64,000 nt of DNA from Paenibacillus alba (GTDB taxonomy: Bacteria > Bacillota > Bacilli > Paenibacillales > NBRC-103111). Each line of letters opens with the position of its first letter. Position 1 is the first letter of the stretch. The stretch is taken from NCBI RefSeq assembly GCF_013204855.1, contig NZ_JABMKZ010000021.1, forward strand, positions 1 to 64,000. The letters run 5' to 3'. Under the pieces are notes generated by a model. It worked only from the letters and a program-made list of their open reading frames with translations, was not told the DNA's origin and searched no databases. This document shows positions 17,999 through 26,869 of this stretch, piece by piece. Position numbers and translations under genes: made by a program.

Positions 17999-18222
17999 TT
18001 CCTTCGCCTCCCTCTGGGTTCCTTATTCCAGTTGTTACATTTCTTCCTATAACATCCCATAATTTGGATTCGCCAAATGATTGTGTAATCCTGCCATTCT
18101 CTTTTAGAGAAATGAATCCACGAATTTAAATGACAAATATGTAATTATGTCACTTGATTATTGTTGCGAATCAGGTTATATTAGTTTCCAGAACCTATTC
18201 AACTACTAAGGAGTTTATCAAA

Positions 18223-18690
18223 ATGAGAATTCATGCTAAATATCGTCAGCTTACTTTCATTTCCACGATGTCGATCGTGTTAACATTCATCATGTCCGGT
18301 ATCATGACCTATGTACTCGAGGGCGGATTTATCGCACATTTCATGAGCGCATGGATGAGAGATTGGGGCATTGCTTTCGTCATTGCTTTCGGACTTAATT
18401 TTTTTCTTCCTGTTAGAGTTCGCCGCTTCGCAAACCAATTCAAGAAGGCTCAGTTGATCGTCTATGCATTCACGATTTCACTTATCATGACGTTTATTTT
18501 GTCCTTCATCCTGACTGCTGTTGCCATGCATGGCTTCGCCCCAGCATTTGCAAGCCATTGGTTGGGAGCTTGGCGTATTGCCTTCATCATCGTCTTCGTA
18601 TTGAATTTCTTCCTGCCGCAATGGGTGGGGCGATTCGTCGGTAAACTGATCGCGAATCCAACGAAAACTTCTGCCGGCGCACCCGCATAA
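18223..18690 (+). CDS. DUF2798 family membrane protein with two tandem domains
   Basis: The 155-residue protein contains two copies of a roughly 70-residue unit, each with two membrane helices and the end motif W-x(2)-(D/A)W(G/R)IAF(V/I)I-FxLNFFLP (about residues 45-65 and 118-138). Start ATG 18223 (MRIHAKYRQ) has AAGGAG 9 nt upstream; an upstream frame to 18154 lacks a site. DUF2798 proteins are usually single 70-80 residue units, so this is an internal duplication. Function is not known. Confidence 0.8.
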   Translation: MRIHAKYRQLTFISTMSIVLTFIMSGIMTYVLEGGFIAHFMSAWMRDWGIAFVIAFGLNFFLPVRVRRFANQFKKAQLIVYAFTISLIMTFILSFILTAVAMHGFAPAFASHWLGAWRIAFIIVFVLNFFLPQWVGRFVGKLIANPTKTSAGAPA

Positions 18691-18699
18691 CGCTTGAGA

Positions 18700-18900
18700 A
18701 ATCGGAATTCCTGCGATTATGCAGGCTTTTTCACTCCAAATCATTTGAAATGTGAAAATACCTGCAATTGTGCAGGTATTTTCAGCTTTTCCCTCCCTTA
18801 ATTAGAAAAAAGCCTCAAAAGCATGCACAATTGCAGGCATTTAAAGAAAAAGGCTGCTCCAGCAAGCAAAAAGATGCATATTTGCAGGCATTTAAAGAGA
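18700..18900 (+). repeat. Four-hairpin intergenic repeat, complete copy
   Basis: Units start at 18710, 18761, 18822 and 18873 (spacing 51, 61, 51). They are CCTGCGATTATGCAGG, CCTGCAATTGTGCAGG, CATGCACAATTGCAGG and GATGCATATTTGCAGG. The second unit extends to a 9-bp-arm hairpin (ATACCTGCA/TGCAGGTAT). The linker GAAAAAAGCCTCAAAAGC before unit 3 is nearly identical in the 58683-58885 copy. The remaining 18901-19004 stretch holds no gene I can see. Confidence 0.88.
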
Positions 18901-19004
18901 AAGGCTCGGCGTCCAGAGTAATCTTCTACTAGAGAACACACAATCAGACTCAACTCTTGCGCGCCCCCAGTCGTAGGCTTGCTCAAGAACGCGGCCGATC
19001 ACTC

Positions 19005-19047
19005 TAAACAAAACAGGACGGAGCAGTCAATAGACACTGCACCGTCC
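19005..19047 (-). terminator. Rho-independent terminator after the AraC/binding-protein gene
   Basis: On the minus strand GGACGGTGCAGTG pairs with ACTGCTCCGTCC (19016-19047), followed by the T-rich TGTTTTGTTT. It terminates the fusion gene ending at 19087. Confidence 0.85.
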
Positions 19048-19086
19048 CATTATCATGATTACTCGAACTGCCTCAACCTAAAATCA

Positions 19087-21066
19087 TCATTTCCCTAGGA
19101 AGCTCGTGACAATAAACGCCAGTTGGGCTTCAAGGGATACAGCATCATTGTAATATGAACCTTCAGCATTGATAAAAAACGCGTGATTGGCTTTGACGGC
19201 TGGGAGTCCCTTCCATATATTGCTGTCGTAAACAACTTTCGGATCACCTTTGTCCCATCCCCAATTGCTCGTAAAGATATAATCCCCAGCATATTCCGGC
19301 AGTTGCTCCAGAGATAAATTCGCAAATCCTTCGTGTTTGTCAATGACGTTATCCTTAATAATCTTGGGTGCCTTCAAGCCAAACTCCTTATAAAGAATTT
19401 CGCCGCCTCTGGCGTAAAAATCGCCAAATGCATAGATCCCCTTGGCATATGGCTGAAGGATGGAAACCGTCTTGTCGCCTACAACTTTGGCAATCTGCGG
19501 TTTGTATTCATTAATTTTCTTGTCCCACGCTTTCAACCAATCCTCAGCAGCCTGCTCCTTCCCTGCAAGCTTGCCGTATTCAAGCATCATCTCTCTGTAA
19601 GAGTATTGGCCATATTCTATTCTTACGACAGGAGCGATCTTATCTAGCTCTTTATAAGTGATCTCCATCGAGGGAGCTGCAACTACGATAATAAGATCAG
19701 GCTGTAAACTCAAGACTTTCTCGGGAGAGAATGAGTCGCCTATTGCTTCGATTCCGTCCACCTTGCCCTTCAGGAACGGATTCTTCAACGCGTCAATTTG
19801 AGCTCCCACCGGTTTAACCCCAAGCGCCAATAAATTGCCAGTGAAACTGCCCGTCAGATCTACAATCCGTTGGGGGTTCGTTGGAATGACGACGTTACCT
19901 TGACTGTCCTTATAGTTTTTCGTCGTTGCAGCCGGGGAGGGCTGAGATGAAGAAGTTTTCATGGAATTCTGGTCCGACACGACTTTCCCTTCTGTCCCAG
20001 CACCGATATTTGCCGTGCTCGCACCACTTGAGCAAGCACTGAGAAATAACGTAATACAAAATAGCAAGGTTACTGCTGCCATTGAGGCTGGTTTAATTTC
20101 TTTGTACATTCGTAAATACCTCTCTCCATTTAATTGATAATGATTCTCACGTCCATTATCAATATAACGAAGTGGTAGGCGCGATACAATAGCAGATCGG
20201 GAACGAATACGAGGCAATTTCAGAACCGCATCTGCACGAAGTTGCTTGGATCGGAACAGCGCAGGCGGCAACCCATAGTGTCTCTTGAAGCTGCGGCTTA
20301 ATGTATACGCGTCGGGGTACCCCACTTGGAGGGCAATCTCTTGCAGCGTAGCCTCTGTATCTGTTAATAGTTGTGCAGCCTTGCCCATACGGATTTGCGT
20401 AAGAAGGCGAATAGGACTTTCTTTCATTCTGCTTTTGAATAGCTTCGTTAAATTCCTCGTGCTGCAATCAAGCATGTCCGCCATCATTTCAAGTGTTATG
20501 GGCTCCATATAACGTTCATTCATGAAACGAAGCGCCTGCGCAGCCAGATCAGGGCGAGTAGGCTCGATTCCTTGCCGCTGCATCTGCCATAACAGTTCGT
20601 GAACAAATTGGTAAAACAACGTTCTCGCTTGGAATTTATCCAACGGTTCAGGCTTCATCCACGCTTCAAACATACGTCCCGCCTTATCCAATAAGGCGAG
20701 CGGATACAGCGGTTCGAAACCATATTGAAGCTGAAACGGCCTGTTCGACCGTATAAACCTCTCCCATTCCTGAGAGGCAGGCAATGTAAGCTCAGCTTTG
20801 TATAATATCAAATAATACTCAAACCGCTCTTCAACTGTAATATCAAGACGCGTGCCCTTCCCACCATGCAAGACTTGAACACTGCTCACACTATGTATGG
20901 ACTCATCCAACCAAATCTTCGCACGGCCGCGAACAGCACACAGGAAGGTGCTGGCCGGAAGATTGTATTCCCGCAATGTATCGCCCTGCTCCAGAAGTAT
21001 ATAGCGTACATCCAACATTTTAATTGAAGCATGGTTCCACAGCATAATATGCTCGTTCAAGTTCAT
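19087..21066 (-). CDS. AraC regulator fused in frame to FecB-type siderophore-binding lipoprotein (locus 1)
   Basis: One uninterrupted 659-codon frame. Residues 1-319 are an AraC regulator: cupin-like sensor (about 20-110), then two helix-turn-helix motifs (about 197-275, with DCSTRNLTKLFKSRM and VGYPDAYTLSRSFKRHYG). From Met320 a complete lipoprotein follows: charged start MYKEIK, hydrophobic segment, lipobox LSAC with Cys345, then a Peripla_BP_2 fold (VVIPTNPQRIVDLTG, LQPDLIIV). ATG 20109 has its own GGAGAGAGG, and a Fur-box promoter lies inside the frame just before it. The products could be one protein, two proteins, or both. No permease or ATPase genes adjoin, so the binding protein is an orphan here. 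Its closest parallel is 53807-55777. Confidence 0.9.
   Translation of the reverse strand: MNLNEHIMLWNHASIKMLDVRYILLEQGDTLREYNLPASTFLCAVRGRAKIWLDESIHSVSSVQVLHGGKGTRLDITVEERFEYYLILYKAELTLPASQEWERFIRSNRPFQLQYGFEPLYPLALLDKAGRMFEAWMKPEPLDKFQARTLFYQFVHELLWQMQRQGIEPTRPDLAAQALRFMNERYMEPITLEMMADMLDCSTRNLTKLFKSRMKESPIRLLTQIRMGKAAQLLTDTEATLQEIALQVGYPDAYTLSRSFKRHYGLPPALFRSKQLRADAVLKLPRIRSRSAIVSRLPLRYIDNGRENHYQLNGERYLRMYKEIKPASMAAVTLLFCITLFLSACSSGASTANIGAGTEGKVVSDQNSMKTSSSQPSPAATTKNYKDSQGNVVIPTNPQRIVDLTGSFTGNLLALGVKPVGAQIDALKNPFLKGKVDGIEAIGDSFSPEKVLSLQPDLIIVVAAPSMEITYKELDKIAPVVRIEYGQYSYREMMLEYGKLAGKEQAAEDWLKAWDKKINEYKPQIAKVVGDKTVSILQPYAKGIYAFGDFYARGGEILYKEFGLKAPKIIKDNVIDKHEGFANLSLEQLPEYAGDYIFTSNWGWDKGDPKVVYDSNIWKGLPAVKANHAFFINAEGSYYNDAVSLEAQLAFIVTSFLGK
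20110..20189 (-). promoter_or_regulatory. Intragenic Fur-box promoter for the binding-protein half (locus 1)
   Basis: Within the coding frame, on the minus strand: -35 TTGTAT (20184-20189), 17 bp, -10 TATATT (20161-20166), 11 bp, Fur box TGAGAATCATTATCA (20135-20149, 14 of 15 symmetrical), 25 bp with GGAGAGAGG, then ATG 20109. A perfect 10-bp inverted repeat ATTGATAATG/CATTATCAAT (20133-20142 and 20154-20163) surrounds it. The same DNA encodes NGRENHYQLNGERYLR. Promoter activity is inferred. Confidence 0.8.
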
Positions 21067-21150
21067 CGCAGCGCTTCATTCCCTTCAGCCGCACAACTGC
21101 GGTCAATCGCCTATTTTTATTCTACCTGCAGACCGAGTCACGTTCCATGT

Positions 21151-22983
21151 TTAAATCCGCAGGGTGTTGAGCCACTGTATGAAGGAAGCCATAAAACCGT
21201 TGCGCAGTTCTTCCTCAAGGGAAATGGCAAGTTCGGGATAATCCGTAATGATTCCGTCGACACCCATGCTGAAAAAGCGTTCCATACTATCACTTTCGTT
21301 CACTGTCCATACGTAAAGCGGTTTGTGCTGCCTATTGGCCGAAGCGACGACCGATTCGTTGACCATATATTCTTCCATGACGACAAAATCGGCTTGAATC
21401 CGTTTGATATCAGGAACGCCAGCGAAAATGATATAACCGACCTCAAGCTCAGGCTCCGCGGCTTTGATTTTTTGCACGATTTCATAATCCAGAGATTGCA
21501 CGACGCAATGGGTTTGGAAATTATTTTCACGCATGATCCGGACGAAGGTATTCACCAAATCATGTTCTTTGCCATGTGTTTTCACTTCGATATTCAGCTT
21601 AATATGCCCTCTAGCCGCGTTCATCACTTCCGCAAGACTGCTGATTCGGCCTGTTAAATTCCCCTGCTTCACTTCCAGCTTTCTTAACTCATCCATCGTC
21701 AGATCATAAACTTCGGCATTGCGGCCTGTCAGCCTTTTTAGATTGGTGTCGTGAATGACCGCGAGTTCTCCATCTTTCGTTTCCAAAATGTCAATTTCCG
21801 CATAATCCGCATGGGCCGCTATGGCGCCTTGAATCGCTTCGATCGTATTCTCGGGACCTTTGGACGTATATCCCCTGTGAGCCATAATCGTCGCTTTCTT
21901 ATCGCCAAGCTGGACATCTCCGATAGCCGGAACAAGTACAAGGGCTGTCGCGAAGGCGGTGATCAGCCCGAGCACGATCAGCTTTCTTTTATGCTTATGC
22001 AGCAATCCGCTGCTCTGAGCAGAACGGTTTTCTTTGGCATTCCCATCAGGCATTTGCAGCACGGCATGGCCCGGGTCCGCTTTAGTTGTGTACATCCTGG
22101 TGAGCGTGGTGATGTAAAGCGGTGTTAAGAACAATGAGGCAAGGTACAAGGAAATTACAGCACTCTTCGAAACGACAGATCGCACGACTTCAGCTAATCC
22201 TGTCTGTTGAGGCAATCTGTAATAAACGAAGATCACAGCACCTAAGATCAAGGCCATCAGCAAGGCCACGACGATCAAAAACAAAAGAAATACGCACAGC
22301 GTCACCACAGACATTCGGATATAACTCTTTTTCTGAATCGCAGCGCTCTTTTTGGCGGCTTGCCGGAAGCTGGCTGTTCCCTCGATGACGATCATATGCA
22401 GCAGGAAGGTCCACCGGATGTTGAAGAAGGCTATGACAGCAAGAACGCCTATATAGAGAAGCGTGCCTCTGCCCGTTTTGAACAGCTCGCCCGAGATGAA
22501 ATTCGGAATTTCCAAAGAAGGCAGCAAAGAGGAACCTAGGCTCAAACTCAAGGGGAGAAAGAGAAGCAAGTAGAGCGCCCAGCCCACAAATCCGTATTTG
22601 AAAAGCGAAGGGAGATAGGCGAGGGATTGCAGAAAAGCCGGAAGAAGCCCGATTCTCTGCTTGTTTTGCCCATAGTAGGCAATGATGATCAGAACCGCAA
22701 ACTCCAAAAAGATAAGAATTGTAGCGATCGGAATCAGAATCAGCATGCTTAAAAAACCGTATCTGCTGACAACGAAATGCAGCAGCTCGTAATTCGTGGC
22801 GCCGGCAAACCCGCCTAAGCGGAGAAGCCAGTGAAAGATGTAAGAAATCGCCGGAATAAATATAAATAGCGTAATTGTCTTGTACAGCAGCTCAAAAATG
22901 AAAACTTGCCGGTAAGTGAAAGCCAGCGTTGCGAATACGTCGGCAATCTGCTTATGTATAGGAATTTCCGAAGATTTTCTCAT
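21151..22983 (-). CDS. Membrane-anchored glycerophosphodiester phosphodiesterase
   Basis: The 610-residue protein has an N-terminal membrane domain of seven or so helices (to about 345), followed by a GDPD barrel. Catalytic landmarks are MAHRGYTSKGPENT (His369, Arg370, Glu near 378), E-x-D (AEIDIL, about 396-398) and VIHD (His411). It should hydrolyse glycerophosphodiesters, possibly from lipoteichoic acid or phospholipid, at the outer membrane face. ATG 22983 has AGGTG 6 nt upstream and is preferred over GTG 22992. It ends 84 bp before the AraC fusion gene, with no strong terminator seen between them, so read-through is possible. Confidence 0.9.
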   Translation of the reverse strand: MRKSSEIPIHKQIADVFATLAFTYRQVFIFELLYKTITLFIFIPAISYIFHWLLRLGGFAGATNYELLHFVVSRYGFLSMLILIPIATILIFLEFAVLIIIAYYGQNKQRIGLLPAFLQSLAYLPSLFKYGFVGWALYLLLFLPLSLSLGSSLLPSLEIPNFISGELFKTGRGTLLYIGVLAVIAFFNIRWTFLLHMIVIEGTASFRQAAKKSAAIQKKSYIRMSVVTLCVFLLFLIVVALLMALILGAVIFVYYRLPQQTGLAEVVRSVVSKSAVISLYLASLFLTPLYITTLTRMYTTKADPGHAVLQMPDGNAKENRSAQSSGLLHKHKRKLIVLGLITAFATALVLVPAIGDVQLGDKKATIMAHRGYTSKGPENTIEAIQGAIAAHADYAEIDILETKDGELAVIHDTNLKRLTGRNAEVYDLTMDELRKLEVKQGNLTGRISSLAEVMNAARGHIKLNIEVKTHGKEHDLVNTFVRIMRENNFQTHCVVQSLDYEIVQKIKAAEPELEVGYIIFAGVPDIKRIQADFVVMEEYMVNESVVASANRQHKPLYVWTVNESDSMERFFSMGVDGIITDYPELAISLEEELRNGFMASFIQWLNTLRI

Positions 22984-23101
22984 GCTCTGCACCTGCTTGT
23001 AAAAAGATATAATAGGTCCCGCTGTGCGACTGGCGCAGCCACGGCGAAGTACCCTTCATTTTAACACACGGGTGGGAAGATATAGAAATTGCGAATTTCA
23101 T

Positions 23102-23428
23102 TTATATATACAAACGCAGCAGCATAAGTGAGATAATTCCGACCACAACGGTCCCTAGTAAGCTTCGCGTTAGCATTGCAGTCACAAATGTTGGTATGGA
23201 GGCAATCAACTCCAAGTTATTATGGAAAGAGACCAGCTTCCCATCTTGCATCATTAACTCTTCCCCCACCAATGCTGCCATTACGGCAATCGGCACATAA
23301 TTTAACCATCGCATGGCCCACTCAGGTATTTGTATGCGACTAAGCACCAATAGCGGGATCACTCTTGGGATGAGTGTCACAATGGAAGTCCCTATAATTA
23401 TCCAAACGATATACCATCTTACTTCCAT
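23102..23428 (-). CDS. azlD: AzlD-family branched-chain amino acid exporter subunit
   Basis: The 108-residue protein has four hydrophobic helices and the AzlD pattern GTSIVTLIPRVIPLLVLSR near the N-terminus and WLNYVPIAVMAALV in the middle. It works with AzlC to export branched-chain amino acids and analogues. Its start overlaps the azlC stop by 10 bp, with GGTGG 4 nt before ATG, so the pair is coupled. No Lrp-type azlB regulator is adjacent. Confidence 0.9.
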   Translation of the reverse strand: MEVRWYIVWIIIGTSIVTLIPRVIPLLVLSRIQIPEWAMRWLNYVPIAVMAALVGEELMMQDGKLVSFHNNLELIASIPTFVTAMLTRSLLGTVVVGIISLMLLRLYI

Positions 23429-24111
23429 TTTTCCACCAACATTCCTATCGTAGCAGCAAGCACAGTAGCCACAATAACAGCCATACTGCCAGATAAAACA
23501 TAACTCGCCCCCACCACTATGAGGACCGCGCTAGTTGCAACAACTAGATCTTTGGATACTTTCCTTCGACTTGCCATTTGAAGAACAAGAAGGCCAATAA
23601 ACATGGCCGGTAAAGCAAAATCCAAACCAAACTTCGCAGGATTTGTAATCCACTGCCCGAAAAAGGCTCCAATTATAGTCGCTATAATCCAATTCAGATA
23701 AGCTGTTACATTTAGACCGTGCATCCATTTTTCACTAATATTTTTCTTCCGTGCCATCTCATTAATCGCAACGCCAAATGTCTCATCTGTGAGTAAAGAA
23801 CCTATTAACACAGCTTTCAACGGGGTAAGCTGACGAAAGTAAGGTGATAAGGCTGCACTAAGCAACAAATGGCGAAGATTCACAATAAAAACTGTGAGAA
23901 TAATAGCGGGCGCCGAGCCCTGTGCCGCGATCATGCCAGCGACGATAAATTGAGCTGAGCCGGCATATAGAAGCACAGACATCAGGGTGATTTCAACAAT
24001 GCTTAACCCCGATGTATTTCCTACGACACCAACAGCAAATCCAATACTTAAGTAACCCAACAACGTTGGGATGCAGGCTTTTACACCTTGAAAGAAACTA
24101 TCCTCACGCAC
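23419..24111 (-). CDS. azlC: AzlC-family branched-chain amino acid exporter subunit
   Basis: The 230-residue membrane protein carries the AzlC landmarks PTLLGYLSIGFAVGVVG, LLYAGSAQFIVAGM and FIVNLRHLLLSAALSPYF. Start is GTG 24111 with GGAGG about 10 nt upstream. It is the larger subunit and forms the translocation path together with AzlD. It is divergent from the yhcN-like gene at 24225. Confidence 0.92.
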   Translation of the reverse strand: MREDSFFQGVKACIPTLLGYLSIGFAVGVVGNTSGLSIVEITLMSVLLYAGSAQFIVAGMIAAQGSAPAIILTVFIVNLRHLLLSAALSPYFRQLTPLKAVLIGSLLTDETFGVAINEMARKKNISEKWMHGLNVTAYLNWIIATIIGAFFGQWITNPAKFGLDFALPAMFIGLLVLQMASRRKVSKDLVVATSAVLIVVGASYVLSGSMAVIVATVLAATIGMLVEKWK

Positions 24112-24224
24112 TTTCGTTGATCCTCCATTTTTCTAATCTCAAAATTATATTTCCTTACTTTAACATGGATTTCTAAATATTGTGCATATTAAAAGCATCT
24201 TAATTAGGAGGTGCAATACGCTTA

Positions 24225-24722
24225 ATGAGCATGAAAAAGAAACTAGCGACTACAGGAATCGCGATATCCGTTGGTATTCTTGCAATGGTCTCGACAGGTT
24301 GTACGAATAAAGCCAAAAATGAAGTCAAGCAGCAAGGCGTACACATGCAACAAAATCACATCACACCCTTAGCAACAGCAAATACCGATAATCGAGTTCA
24401 AATTGCCAAACAGGCATCAGATCAGATTATTAAGTTAAACGGGGTCAAACAAGCCAATGTGCTTGTTACCGGAAAAAATGCCTATGTCGCTGCAGTCATT
24501 AACGCAAATCAAGGTCAACTGAGTTCTGACATGGAGCATCAAATAGCTCAGCAAGTCAAGGCAGCCGATCCGAACATTCAGAATGTATATGTTTCCACCA
24601 ATCCTGAGTTTGTTGATCGCGTTAACAGATATGTCTCAGATGTTAAGTTAGGCCATCCAATCAGTGGATTCTTTCAGGAATTTACTGAAATGGTCAAACA
24701 CGTTTTTCCAAAAGCACGTTAA
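24225..24722 (+). CDS. YhcN/YlaJ-family sporulation lipoprotein
   Basis: The 165-residue protein has a lipoprotein signal ending in STGC (Cys near residue 26). The YhcN/YlaJ domain follows: QIAKQASDQIIKLNGVKQANVLVTGKNAYVAAVI, then VKAADPNIQNVYVSTNPEFVDRV. Such proteins sit in the spore inner membrane and influence germination or outgrowth. AGGAGGTG lies 11 nt before ATG 24225; a second ATG follows at 24231. A strong terminator follows. Confidence 0.9.
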   Translation: MSMKKKLATTGIAISVGILAMVSTGCTNKAKNEVKQQGVHMQQNHITPLATANTDNRVQIAKQASDQIIKLNGVKQANVLVTGKNAYVAAVINANQGQLSSDMEHQIAQQVKAADPNIQNVYVSTNPEFVDRVNRYVSDVKLGHPISGFFQEFTEMVKHVFPKAR

Positions 24723-24737
24723 TCTTGAAAGGCATCA

Positions 24738-24776
24738 CAAAAAGCTGATCAGCAGATAATGCCAATCAGCTTTTCT
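24738..24776. terminator. Bidirectional terminator between convergent genes
   Basis: AAAAGCTGAT (24740-24749) pairs with ATCAGCTTTT (24765-24774). It has T or A runs on both sides and so serves both the yhcN-like gene and the convergent TVP38-like gene. Confidence 0.85.
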
Positions 24777-24785
24777 CCTATTTAT

Positions 24786-25478
24786 CTATTCAACTTCCAT
24801 CTTCATTCCTTTCCTTCTTTTCAATAGCCAGCTTAATCCCAACAACAGCATAAATAAGACTAATCCAATAGCTCCCCAAACTAGTGAACCTTTGCGTACT
24901 CCTGCATAAATACCGCTCATGGCTATCGTAAAGGGAAGAATGCCTAGACCCGTCGTCCAGATAAACCCCCAAATGTTTACTTTCAAAAAGCCCAATGCGT
25001 AATTCACAAAATGGTAAGGAAGAAATGGGACAAAGCGGATGAGCAATAATCCAAGCGTCGCGTCTTTCTTAATGAATTCATCGACTTTTTGAAGAAAAGG
25101 TTGAGCCATTTTACTGAAAAAAGGCTTTGCAACCCATCTAGTCAGATATAGAGCACCTACCGCACCAGCTACACCGCCTATCCACGAATAGATCCCTCCC
25201 CAAATCGGACCATATATCTCCATCAGGATAATGGAAATAAATTCGCCAGGTACTGGAAGAATATTCACAAGCGACTGAACGATTATCCCAATAAGAATAC
25301 CTATAACTCCATAATTCCGGATCTCATTTATTAAGGTTTGCGCTTCTCCAGAATGTAAGAGATATAGATAGTAGCCAATGACACCAATGATGATGACTAA
25401 ACTTATGATGCTGATTAGTTTTTGCTGCCGCTTCAAGTAATTCATCCTATCTATAGGGTGATAATTACACAAACCCAC
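24786..25478 (-). CDS. TVP38/TMEM64 (DedA-like VTT domain) membrane protein
   Basis: The 230-residue protein has six or so hydrophobic segments and the VTT-domain landmarks INILPVPGEFISIILMEIYG, GGVAGAVGALYLTRW and LLIRFVPFLPYHFVNYALG. This family of membrane proteins is implicated in lipid scrambling or undecaprenyl-phosphate flipping. The start is uncertain: GTG 25478 or ATG 25445 (MNYLKRQQ), neither with a strong ribosome site. It follows the deacetylase gene by 12 bp and is probably in one operon with it and the glycosyltransferase. Confidence 0.82.
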   Translation of the reverse strand: MGLCNYHPIDRMNYLKRQQKLISIISLVIIIGVIGYYLYLLHSGEAQTLINEIRNYGVIGILIGIIVQSLVNILPVPGEFISIILMEIYGPIWGGIYSWIGGVAGAVGALYLTRWVAKPFFSKMAQPFLQKVDEFIKKDATLGLLLIRFVPFLPYHFVNYALGFLKVNIWGFIWTTGLGILPFTIAMSGIYAGVRKGSLVWGAIGLVLFMLLLGLSWLLKRRKGMKMEVE

Positions 25479-25490
25479 GGATACATCAGG

Positions 25491-26831
25491 TTAAGCCTCT
25501 TGCGGCTGATACTGTTTCACTGGTTCTGAAATCGCTATCAGCTCTGGATCCGCCGAATATCGTCTTTTCAGCTCAAGTACAGAAATAGCTACAATGCGCG
25601 GCGAGAGCAATCCTTTCTTCAAATCAATCCTCTGTCTACCGTTTGGATGAAGAACGAATAAAAGGATTCTTAAATAAATAAGTGTAAAATAGTTAAATAA
25701 CCCTTTTGGAAGTTCCTCCACAGTAAAACCTAATTGTTTGGAGCCTCGATGAATCATTGTTATTCCGTAAATCCCTTTAATTTCCGTGTGACGATGAAGA
25801 TATTGCGTCATCTGGGGAAGGAAACGCTGCACATCACGTATCATATTTACCGCAAGTTGAACCATTGTGTTTGATTCGGCAATCAGTTGAGACAGCTTCT
25901 CATTATTGAAGTGCAGTTCGACGACCTTATCTCCTGGACTAATCACTTCCCCATTTGCCAAATGGATCGTTTTACCGTGATATTTGCGCACCCTGCTATA
26001 AAAAATTTGATTATTAACATCAATGGGATGGATATTAAATAGCTTATGGAATAGATGCTCCCATTTTAGCCATACATAAACAAGCACTCTTTTCAGTAGC
26101 CGCGTGGGCTCCTGCTTCGCTAAATGATTCAACTGCATGTACGTATCGATTCTTAAAAAAAGATACCCGCGATGCTGGCAAATTTTCAAAAAATCGTCCA
26201 AAGCTGCCAGCATATATTTCGGAGCATTTCTGTCGGCTCCAAAAGTTTGACCACTATCGTGAAGCACGATGACGTCGTTGTTTTTTAGTTTGGCAAGTAA
26301 TTGGGTTTCTATTCGTTCCTTTCCCCCTTTACTTCTCCAATCACCAACCATAATAGACCATAAGACCAAACGAAATCGTTTGAGCAGCAATAAGTCGAAT
26401 AAATTAATAATCCCCCATGGTGGCCGATAAAAGATGGGCTTTATCCCAATAATATTCTCAATCACATTCACTGAGTAGTCTAATTGTCTTCTGACATTAT
26501 TCGGGGTCATGAAAGCATTTGCCCAATGAACGTAATTGTGAATCCCAATCAAATGCCCTTCCTGATGGATCCGTAGAATTAAATGAGGATATTTCTCCGC
26601 TTTGGATCCTAGCACAAAAAAGGTTGCTTTAATCTGATACTTTTGCAGAAGATCCAGTAGAATGGGCGTAAACTCGGGGTCGGGACCATCGTCGAATGTT
26701 AACGCTATCCCGCTGCTAGACTTTTTCTTTTTGAACATCCATAATCCAAACAGACGAACCAGGATAGTTGGTAAAATCGTATAGAGCATCAATAGTATAA
26801 ATATGATCCAGAACAATTTGCTCATGCCCAA
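25491..26831 (-). CDS. Polysaccharide deacetylase (NodB domain) with YkoP-like C-terminal domain
   Basis: The 446-residue protein has an N-terminal membrane helix (about 4-25) and a NodB domain. The metal/catalytic motifs are FDDGPDPEFTP, HNYVHW, RPPWG and VLHDS. A C-terminal region of about 200 residues (from LLKRVLVYVWLKWEHLFHKL) looks like the YkoP domain found with such deacetylases in Bacillus. It probably acts on an envelope glycan or glycolipid. The start is TTG 26831 (GGAAAGAG 6 nt upstream) or ATG 26825. It sits between a glycolipid-type glycosyltransferase and a VTT membrane protein. Confidence 0.85.
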   Translation of the reverse strand: MGMSKLFWIIFILLMLYTILPTILVRLFGLWMFKKKKSSSGIALTFDDGPDPEFTPILLDLLQKYQIKATFFVLGSKAEKYPHLILRIHQEGHLIGIHNYVHWANAFMTPNNVRRQLDYSVNVIENIIGIKPIFYRPPWGIINLFDLLLLKRFRLVLWSIMVGDWRSKGGKERIETQLLAKLKNNDVIVLHDSGQTFGADRNAPKYMLAALDDFLKICQHRGYLFLRIDTYMQLNHLAKQEPTRLLKRVLVYVWLKWEHLFHKLFNIHPIDVNNQIFYSRVRKYHGKTIHLANGEVISPGDKVVELHFNNEKLSQLIAESNTMVQLAVNMIRDVQRFLPQMTQYLHRHTEIKGIYGITMIHRGSKQLGFTVEELPKGLFNYFTLIYLRILLFVLHPNGRQRIDLKKGLLSPRIVAISVLELKRRYSADPELIAISEPVKQYQPQEA

Positions 26832-26869
26832 TCACAACTCTTTCCAAAGAGGATGGTCATCCAGATTCA

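Noticed and set aside
18700..18900. Hairpin array considered as a set of simple terminators
   Set aside because: Some units are followed by T-runs, but four units at fixed spacing, also in regions without a nearby gene end, are not explained by termination alone.
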